Source of the DNA: Gemmatimonadota bacterium
GTDB lineage: Bacteria; Gemmatimonadota; Gemmatimonadetes; Palauibacterales; Palauibacteraceae
NCBI GenBank assembly: GCA_020351855.1
Contig: CP070670.1
Coordinates: 2,431,864-2,475,737 of the forward strand
Direction: 5' to 3'
Length of the DNA stretch: 43,874 bases
In this document: piece by piece, positions 35,772 through 41,696 of the stretch
Position numbering within the stretch: position 1 is the first letter of the stretch
Layout of the letters: every line of letters starts with the position of its first letter
Program-made: the position numbers and the translations under genes
The notes under the pieces: model-generated
Database searches by the model: none
The model's input: only the letters and a program-made list of their open reading frames with translations
What the model was told of the DNA's origin: nothing

Positions 35772-36831
35772 CCGAGAGGATCTTGGGCAGGTGGGCGGCG
35801 ATCAGCGTCCACTCCCGCCCGTCGCGGCTGGCGTAGAGGTGGCCTGTCGAGGTGCCGAAGTACACGCCGCAGGGGTCGAGCCCATCGGTGTCGAGCGCCT
35901 CCCGCAGGATCGACACGTAGGCGTGCTCCTGCGGTAGGCCCGCCGTCCGTGCCGTCCATGTCCGCCCGGCGTCCGAGGTCTCGTAGACGCGAAGCCGCGC
36001 GTCGCACACCGATCGCATGTGGCTGCTCGCCTCCGGAACGACCCAGCAGCGGTCGGGATCGCCGGGATCGAGCCCGATCACGTAGCCGAAGTCGCTGGGC
36101 AGTCCGCGGCTGATCTCCTCCCAGCGCGCTCCCCCGTCGTCGCTGCGGTAGGTGCCGCAATGGTTCTGCTGATAGAGCCGGTCGGGCCGCGCCGCGTGCA
36201 TGCGCACGCTGTGTACGCACTGCCCGGCCTCCGGGTAGGGATCCGGCAGGAATTCGGCGCGAACGCCGCGGTTTGCCGCCAGCCACGTGGCGCCTCCGTC
36301 GTCGCTCCGATAACAGCCACCGGCGGAGAGGGAGACGAAGATCCGGCTCCGGTCGCGCGGGTCTACAAGCACCGAGTGCAGGGCGAGCCCCCCCTTGGCC
36401 GGCTGCCACGAGGCGCGGGTGGGGTGGTTGTCCAGCGCCTCGTTCCACTCCCAGGTGACGCCGCGATCCGGGCTGGTGAACAGCCCCGCCGGCTCGACCC
36501 CGGCGTACAAGGCGTCCGGTGTCTGCGCGTGAGCGGGCGCCACATGCCAGATCGCCTTCACCTCGTAGCCGCTGTCGGCCGGGAAGATGGGTCGGTGGGG
36601 GGCCGGGGCCCAGCTTCCCCCTCCGTCTTCGCTGCGGTAGATGTGGCTTCCCCACACGATGTGATTGGCGGCGGCGTAGCCGCGCGACGCATCACGCGGG
36701 TCGAGGATCGCGTGATAGACCTCATACCCCTCGATGCGGGGGCCGTCGAGCCGCCAGCGGTCCCGGGCCGCGTCGGACGTCGCCCGGAAGAGGCCCTTCC
36801 GGGTGCCGACGAGGAGCGTGACCCGGCTCAC
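35749..36831 (-). CDS. BNR/sortilin-like beta-propeller protein
   Basis: A 360-residue repeat protein with Asp-box-like repeats: YRSEDGGGSWAPA, FTSPDRGVTWEWN, YRSDDGGATWLAA, YRSDDGGARWEEI and YETSDAGRTWTAR, spaced ~40-60 residues apart as in sialidase and sortilin propellers. It has no signal peptide or membrane helix, so it should be cytosolic, and no sialidase catalytic set is evident. The GTG overlaps the moeA stop (GTGA), so it is translated with the molybdenum cofactor genes. Its role there is unknown; I infer only a scaffold or binding function. Confidence 0.83.
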   Translation of the reverse strand: MSRVTLLVGTRKGLFRATSDAARDRWRLDGPRIEGYEVYHAILDPRDASRGYAAANHIVWGSHIYRSEDGGGSWAPAPHRPIFPADSGYEVKAIWHVAPAHAQTPDALYAGVEPAGLFTSPDRGVTWEWNEALDNHPTRASWQPAKGGLALHSVLVDPRDRSRIFVSLSAGGCYRSDDGGATWLAANRGVRAEFLPDPYPEAGQCVHSVRMHAARPDRLYQQNHCGTYRSDDGGARWEEISRGLPSDFGYVIGLDPGDPDRCWVVPEASSHMRSVCDARLRVYETSDAGRTWTARTAGLPQEHAYVSILREALDTDGLDPCGVYFGTSTGHLYASRDGREWTLIAAHLPKILSVTATSTG

Positions 36832-38096
36832 GGAGTGCCCGCCTCGGTTCGGTAGGGGGGGCGCAGCGGGAGCGCCTCGGCCACCTCCCCCCGCTCCAGC
36901 GCCGCCGCGCCTTCCGGCACGATCAGCAGGGCATCCGCCGCGCTCATCGACGACAGGATGCCCGATCCCTGCGGGCCCGTCAGGAGGGCGCCGGGGAGGT
37001 CGTCAGGCGATGGCACCAGGCGCACCCGCAGGAAGTGGGTGAGGTCGGCGCTCGAAGCGACCGGCTCGTGCAGCCGCACGGCGGCACGAGCCTGGAGCCT
37101 TGCATGCCCGGCGAGCTTGCGGACGGCCGGGCGAAGGAGGGCCTCGAAGGTGACCATCGCCGATACCGGGTTTCCGGGCAGAGCCCAGAACGGCTTCCCG
37201 CCCAGGAGCCCGAAGGCGATCGGGCTTCCCGGCCGGATGCGGGCACGCCAGAAGACGCGCTCCATGCCCAACGCCTCGAGTGCCTGCTTGACCCGATCGT
37301 GCTCACCGACGCTCACGCCGGCCGTCGTGACCATGCCATCGCAGTCCAAACCGGCCTGGAGCTTGGCCATCGTGTCCTCGAGGTCGTCCCGCGCGATGCC
37401 CAGCAGCACGGGCTCGGCGCCCGCCGTCCTGAGCTGGGCCGCGAGCGCGTGGCTGTTGGAGTTCACGATCTTTCGGCCCGCCACGGCCTCCTCGATCGCA
37501 TCGAGGTCCACCAGCTCGTCTCCCGTCGCCAGCACCGCGATGGATGGGCGGCGGCCGACCGTCACGCGATCGTGGCCCGTCAGCGCCAGCAGCCCGATCG
37601 CCGCCGGCGTGAGCTCCTCGCCCTCCCTCAGGACGGGCGTCCCGGCTCGCACGTCCTCGCCTCTTCGCCGGATGTTGCGTCGGGCATCGGAGGCCTCCCG
37701 AATCTCCACCACCCCACGGGCCCCGCCATCCGTATGTTCCACGCGGATCACGCCGGTGGCTCCCTCCGGCACCGGGGCCCCGGTCATCACCCTGGCCGCT
37801 GTGCCGGGGCTCAGCGGTCCCGACGGAAAGGCGCCCGCGGGCACGTCGTCGGATACGGGCAGGATGACCGGTTGGCCGGCCTCCAGCTCCTGCAGGTCGG
37901 CGGCCCGCACCGCGAAACCGTCCATCGCACTGTTGTCCCATGGTGGATGGTCCACCCGGCTGTTCACGTCTCCGGCCAGGGCGCGGCCCAGCGCCTCGTC
38001 GATCGGCAGGCGCTCCACCCCCAGGCGCGGGCAGCGCTCCAGCATCGCGGCCAGGGCGGCCGGGTAGGGCAGCCAGTCGGCGCCGCCGCTCTTCAT
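36828..38096 (-). CDS. moeA: Molybdopterin molybdenumtransferase MoeA
   Basis: Inserts molybdenum into adenylated molybdopterin, the step that makes active cofactor. Domain marks: DNSAMDGFAVR, VMTGAPVPEGATGVIRVEHT, VLATGDELV, NSNSHALAAQLRTAGAEP, TTAGVSVGEHDRVKQAL and ALPGNPVSAMVTFEALL. The conserved TTGGVSVG appears as TTAGVSVG. The C-terminal domain IV is present. The ATG at 38096 overlaps the mobA stop and gives the family start (YPAALAAMLERCPRLGVERL); 422 residues is normal. The gene is the third of an overlapping minus-strand run of fdhD, mobA, moeA and the propeller gene. Confidence 0.95.
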   Translation of the reverse strand: MKSGGADWLPYPAALAAMLERCPRLGVERLPIDEALGRALAGDVNSRVDHPPWDNSAMDGFAVRAADLQELEAGQPVILPVSDDVPAGAFPSGPLSPGTAARVMTGAPVPEGATGVIRVEHTDGGARGVVEIREASDARRNIRRRGEDVRAGTPVLREGEELTPAAIGLLALTGHDRVTVGRRPSIAVLATGDELVDLDAIEEAVAGRKIVNSNSHALAAQLRTAGAEPVLLGIARDDLEDTMAKLQAGLDCDGMVTTAGVSVGEHDRVKQALEALGMERVFWRARIRPGSPIAFGLLGGKPFWALPGNPVSAMVTFEALLRPAVRKLAGHARLQARAAVRLHEPVASSADLTHFLRVRLVPSPDDLPGALLTGPQGSGILSSMSAADALLIVPEGAAALERGEVAEALPLRPPYRTEAGTP

Positions 38097-38782
38097 CGGC
38101 GGATCCCCGGCATGTCCCGCTCTGCCTCGGTATCGAGGAGCGCCTCGGCCCGGTCCCGATCCGCCGGACGGTTGACGTTGAGAAACAGGACGTCGGGGTC
38201 GCCGTACCGCTCGATGGTGCTGCGCGGAAGCCGCCGAGTCGGCAGCCTGGCCAGGGCCGAGATCACCGCCCGCTCGCCCGCCGCCAGGGTCCGCTCGATC
38301 GCCTCCCGGCATTTCACGCCGTACGCGGCACAGAGTGGCTCGATGCCGCGCGGGCCCCTGCTCTCGGGGGTCCACACCGCGTCCGACTCGGCCCGTTCGG
38401 CCAGCAGGGCGAGCAGCGAAGGGCTCAGGAATGGCATGTCGCAGGCGACGACGAGCGCAGCCCGGCACCCCTTCTCGTCGGCCCAACCGACCGCCGTGAG
38501 GATGCCTCCGAGGACCCCGGAGTCCGGAACGATGTCAGGTCGCACATCGAGCCCCAGGCTTCCGTAGAGCCCGAGGTCGTTGGCGACGATCACGCTCTCG
38601 CACACCGCTCCCGAGAGGGCCCCGATCGCGCGGTCGATGATGCGTTTCCCGCCCAGCATCGCGAGCGCCTTGTGCTCCCCGTACCGGCGGTTCTGTCCCC
38701 CGGCCAGCACGACCCCCAGCACATCCTGCACGGCCCCCACGGCCGCCCCGAGGCTGAGCGGAGCCCTCCGCACGTCGCTCAC
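38093..38782 (-). CDS. mobA: Molybdenum cofactor guanylyltransferase MobA
   Basis: Adds GMP to Mo-molybdopterin, producing the cofactor form used by DMSO-reductase family enzymes such as formate dehydrogenase. The GTP-binding loop is GVVLAGGQNRRYGEHKALAM (LAGGxSxRxGxxKa). IDRAIGALSGAVCESVIVAN and DMPFLSPSLLALLAER follow, the second being the DMPF metal motif. ESRGPRGIEPLCAAYGVKCR is the conserved C-terminal part. 229 residues from a GTG that overlaps the fdhD stop by four bases. Together with the MocA-like gene it means both dinucleotide forms (MGD and MCD) are made. Confidence 0.92.
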   Translation of the reverse strand: MSDVRRAPLSLGAAVGAVQDVLGVVLAGGQNRRYGEHKALAMLGGKRIIDRAIGALSGAVCESVIVANDLGLYGSLGLDVRPDIVPDSGVLGGILTAVGWADEKGCRAALVVACDMPFLSPSLLALLAERAESDAVWTPESRGPRGIEPLCAAYGVKCREAIERTLAAGERAVISALARLPTRRLPRSTIERYGDPDVLFLNVNRPADRDRAEALLDTEAERDMPGIRR

Positions 38783-39513
38783 CCCTCCCCCCCCGGCTCG
38801 TACACAAAGGCCGATTCCTTGAGCGAGCGCCCGATCAGCCACACGCCCGTTCGCCGGGCGATGTCGCGGGCGAGGGAGGTGGGCACGGATAGCGTGGCGA
38901 CGCCCCCGATTCCGGCCCGCCATGCCTTGACGGCGATCTCGGCCGAGACCCTCCCGCTGAGCAGGATGAGGCGGCCCTCGCGCGGCGTGTCGGCCATCAT
39001 CGCCGACCCGATCACCTTGTCCATCACGTTGTGACGTCCCACGTCCTCGACGATGTGCGACACCCCGGATTCCGTGAGCAGGCCGCCCGAGTGCACCCCG
39101 CCCCCCTCGTCCCGCAGGGCGCAGCCTGCGAACAGCTCCCGGAAGGCGGCGCGCAGCCGGCCGGAGGCCATCAGCTCGTGCGGATCCGGGATGGGCCGGA
39201 CCGGTTGGAGCGGCACCCGGCGCTCGAGGTCGAACCGCTCCCCCGCCGGGCCCGTGGAGAGCGGGCGCCTGTCGAGGGCCGTGTGGGCAGCCGTGCGGGC
39301 AGCCGTGCGGGCACGGACCCGAAGCTCCGCCTCGAACGCCTCCAGCTCGAGCAGCTCGCCGAGATGCCCGATGAGCCCCTCGCCGACGAGCCAGCCGCAG
39401 GCGAGGGCATCCAGTCGCGTCGGCGTGCAGAGCCAGCTGCAGGCCGGGCTGCCGTTCAGCTCCAGCCACACGGGAGCCTCGGGGGGCGCTGGGAGGTCGG
39501 GTCGGGTCATCAC
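38779..39513 (-). CDS. fdhD: FdhD-like sulfurtransferase homologue lacking the CxxC motif
   Basis: FdhD passes sulfur to the molybdenum cofactor of formate dehydrogenase. The N-terminal half fits (VWLELNGSPACSWLCTPTRL, CGWLVGEGLIGH), as do the FdhD-type HSGGLL and VEDVGRHNVMDKVIGSAM, then LLSGRVSAEIAVKAWRAGI. The catalytic loop that normally reads CGxCG, between these parts, is not present: residues ~80-130 hold no cysteine pair, only a lone Cys131 in AGCALRDEGGG. E. coli FdhD needs both cysteines, so sulfur transfer by the known route is doubtful. GTG 39513 or ATG 39510; no clear ribosome site. 244 residues, a little short. Confidence 0.85.
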   Translation of the reverse strand: MMTRPDLPAPPEAPVWLELNGSPACSWLCTPTRLDALACGWLVGEGLIGHLGELLELEAFEAELRVRARTAARTAAHTALDRRPLSTGPAGERFDLERRVPLQPVRPIPDPHELMASGRLRAAFRELFAGCALRDEGGGVHSGGLLTESGVSHIVEDVGRHNVMDKVIGSAMMADTPREGRLILLSGRVSAEIAVKAWRAGIGGVATLSVPTSLARDIARRTGVWLIGRSLKESAFVYEPGGEG

Positions 39514-39562
39514 GAAGGTACGACGGCAGGCAGCTCGGGCCCGCGGCCGCCGCTTGGGTTTG

Positions 39563-40315
39563 TCAGGGGTAGATCCAGAACGTAAGAGCGAACTCGATGT
39601 TGTTCGTCCACTCGCTCTCGCTCGGGGCCGGTGCGCCGCTTTCGATGATGATCTGCAGCACTTCCGGGTCGAAGAAGCCTTCCGGCGCCTTGAGGCGCCA
39701 GATGTGGTCCCTGGCCTCGAAGCTCAGCCCCAACGTGCGGGAGAGGATCCACTCAATGCCTCCGGCGGCGAGGAAGGCGGGCGCCGATCCGATCTCGTAT
39801 ATGAAGCGGTCGAGGTCGAGCGCCTCGATCAGCGGGGTCGTCTCCTCTCCGAGGCCGAAGATGCCGCCGCCTCCGAAGATCAGGTACGGCTGGATGCCGT
39901 GCCACGTCCTGGAGCCGGTGAACGTGAACTGGACCGCCGCCTCGGCGAGAAGCCAGTTGGAGCTCAGCGTGTCCACGAAGGCCGGGCCGCCGGGAGCGAA
40001 CGGATTCAGGATATGGCGATCCGACTTGCCGTACGTCAGATCGACCTCGAAGGAGAGCGGATTGCTCACCCGGATCCTGAAGCGTCCGGCCCCCGTCGGC
40101 GTCGATCCGGGGCCCACGCCCAGGCTGCCGCGGCTGGTCAGGATGTATCCCGGCGAGACGCCGAAGCGGAGTCCCTTCTCGATCCAGCGGTACGGCGTAT
40201 CGATGCTGGGTTCCTGCGCGCGAAGCGGCGTTGCCACAGCCGCCCACAGCAGGACGAGCAGGGGCACGGCCTGCCACGCGTTGCAGCAGGGGTCGCCGCA
40301 CTGGCGTGTTCTCAA
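39563..40315 (-). CDS. Outer-membrane beta-barrel protein
   Basis: A 250-residue protein with signal peptide ending LRAQ. The mature part has many short amphipathic strands (FRIRVSNPLSFEVDLTYGKS, AEAAVQFTFTGSRTWHGIQP, GIEWILSRTLGLSFEARDHI) with aromatic girdles, as in OmpA/OmpW-like barrels. The chain ends in NIEFALTFWIYP. TTG 40315 is the start, preceded by GGAAAGGAACGGGG. No ATG gives the signal peptide. It is transcribed toward fdhD and may share a transcript with it (gap 49 bases), though a functional link is not evident. Confidence 0.72.
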   Translation of the reverse strand: MRTRQCGDPCCNAWQAVPLLVLLWAAVATPLRAQEPSIDTPYRWIEKGLRFGVSPGYILTSRGSLGVGPGSTPTGAGRFRIRVSNPLSFEVDLTYGKSDRHILNPFAPGGPAFVDTLSSNWLLAEAAVQFTFTGSRTWHGIQPYLIFGGGGIFGLGEETTPLIEALDLDRFIYEIGSAPAFLAAGGIEWILSRTLGLSFEARDHIWRLKAPEGFFDPEVLQIIIESGAPAPSESEWTNNIEFALTFWIYP

Positions 40316-40590
40316 CCCCGTTCCTTTCCGTGTGGCCGCCCGTCGAGGCGGCGCGAGGGTCGCATGAGCGATAACTTGGGGCAGCCTTGCCCGGCTCGTT
40401 TGATCGACACGAGGGCCGGCCTTGAAGATGAACGCTCGCCCGCTGCGAGCCAAGCCGGAACGCGAGGACCTCGATTCGAACCAGGCTTTCCCTTCGGTGC
40501 CCGCGGCGTCAGGTCCCGGGGGTCGTCCGGACGGCGGCCACGGCGATCTCGTCGACGGCGGTCCTGTCGGCAGCCGTCCTTCTTCCGCCG

Positions 40591-41574
40591 GTGTGCGCGG
40601 CACGGCCCCTGCACGCTCAATCCGCGCGCGTGACGTCGAGCACCAACTTCCTTCAGACCGCGGGGGGCCGCAGGCTGGGCACGGTCCGGCCGGGAACCGC
40701 CCTCCGGCTCACCGGGGAGCGGTCGGGCAGCTGGAGCCAGGTGGTCCTGGAGGGGTGGATCTGGTCCGGCTCCGTCGTGCGCACGAGCCGAGCAGGGTTC
40801 GATCTGTCGGTGTCCGTGGCGGGTGGGGAGAACTTCCGGGATGCGCCGAGCACCAGGGGGGCCGTCCAGGCGCGGCTGCTTCAAGGCTTCCTGCTCGAGA
40901 GGCTGGGGACGTCGGGCCAGTGGATCCAGGCGAGGCGCACTGGCTGGGTCTCGACCTCGGTGCTCTCCACGGCCGCCGCCCAGACGGAGGACGAGACGGA
41001 TCAGGGACCGGCCGCGGGAAGCCCTTCGGCAGACGCGGATTCCGGCGCGGAGGACTCCGGGGCGGAGGCGGAGGGGAGCCTGGTTGTGAGCGGAGCGCCG
41101 GCGCGCCTGTACGTCTCTCCCGAGGGGGACACGATCGGCAGCGTCAGACCGGGGGCGGATCTGACCGTGCTCGCACGCCAGGGCGCCTGGGCACGCGTGC
41201 GGCTCAACGGCTGGGTGCGCGTGGCGGACCTGCTGCCGGCGGACCCGAGCGTCGGGGGAAGCGAGGTCTCCGCCGCTGACCTGAAGGCCAATCCGGACGA
41301 ATACAGGGGGCGGCAGGTTCGCTGGGTCGTCCAGTTCGTGGCGCTGGAGAGAGCGGAAGCGGTCCGCACGGACTTCTACGAGGGGGAGCCGTTCATCCTG
41401 GCGCGGGCTCCGGATCCCTCGCACGGCTTCGTCTATCTGGCCGTTCCGCCTGAGCTTCTTGCAGCGGCGCAGGAACTGGCGCCCCTGGAGATGATCGAAG
41501 TGCAGGCCCGAGTTCGGACCGGTCGGTCGGCCATCATGGGGGCACCGGTCCTGGATCTGCTGGCGTTCCATTGA
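40591..41574 (+). CDS. Exported protein with three SH3-like domains and an OB-like C-terminus
   Basis: A modular extracytoplasmic protein. Three bacterial SH3-like units: SGSWSQVVLEGWIWSGSVV, TSGQWIQARRTGWVSTSVLS and GAWARVRLNGWVRVADLLP, each ending in the W/G-rich strand of SH3_3 domains. These typically bind peptidoglycan or other wall partners. An acidic linker (~130-150) and a C-terminal domain (DLKANPDEYRGRQVRWVVQF to IEVQARVRTGRSAIMGAPVL) that may be an OB-like fold complete it. GTG 40591 is the first canonical start but lies in the middle of a signal peptide (TAVLSAAVLLPPVCAARPLH). The frame is open from 40432 without ATG/GTG/TTG; an ATT at 40474 after GAGGA is possible. Confidence 0.72.
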   Translation: MCAARPLHAQSARVTSSTNFLQTAGGRRLGTVRPGTALRLTGERSGSWSQVVLEGWIWSGSVVRTSRAGFDLSVSVAGGENFRDAPSTRGAVQARLLQGFLLERLGTSGQWIQARRTGWVSTSVLSTAAAQTEDETDQGPAAGSPSADADSGAEDSGAEAEGSLVVSGAPARLYVSPEGDTIGSVRPGADLTVLARQGAWARVRLNGWVRVADLLPADPSVGGSEVSAADLKANPDEYRGRQVRWVVQFVALERAEAVRTDFYEGEPFILARAPDPSHGFVYLAVPPELLAAAQELAPLEMIEVQARVRTGRSAIMGAPVLDLLAFH

Positions 41575-41673
41575 GATCCGCGATCCGCCCCGGCCGTAAG
41601 CCGGACGCGGCCCCCGTCTTGCGGCGAACGTCCAGGTTGGGATCTCGGTTTCCGATCGAGCGTACGGCGAGGA

Positions 41674-41685
41674 TCTACCGGTAGA
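41674..41685. promoter_or_regulatory. 12-base palindrome upstream of the JAMM gene
   Basis: Perfect TCTACCGGTAGA, 11 bases before the JAMM ATG. It could be an operator or a structure near the ribosome site; the Shine-Dalgarno sequence itself is weak. Confidence 0.3.
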
Positions 41686-41696
41686 GATCACGGCGA

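Noticed and set aside
38097..39469. Upstream extensions of the moeA and mobA frames
   Set aside because: The family N-termini begin exactly at the overlapping starts 38096 and 38782; upstream frames are antisense or shifted copies of mobA and fdhD.
40440..40530. tRNA-like T-loop (GATTCGAACC on the plus strand, TTCGAATC on the minus strand)
   Set aside because: The T-stem has a mismatch and no anticodon or acceptor stem can be built around it.
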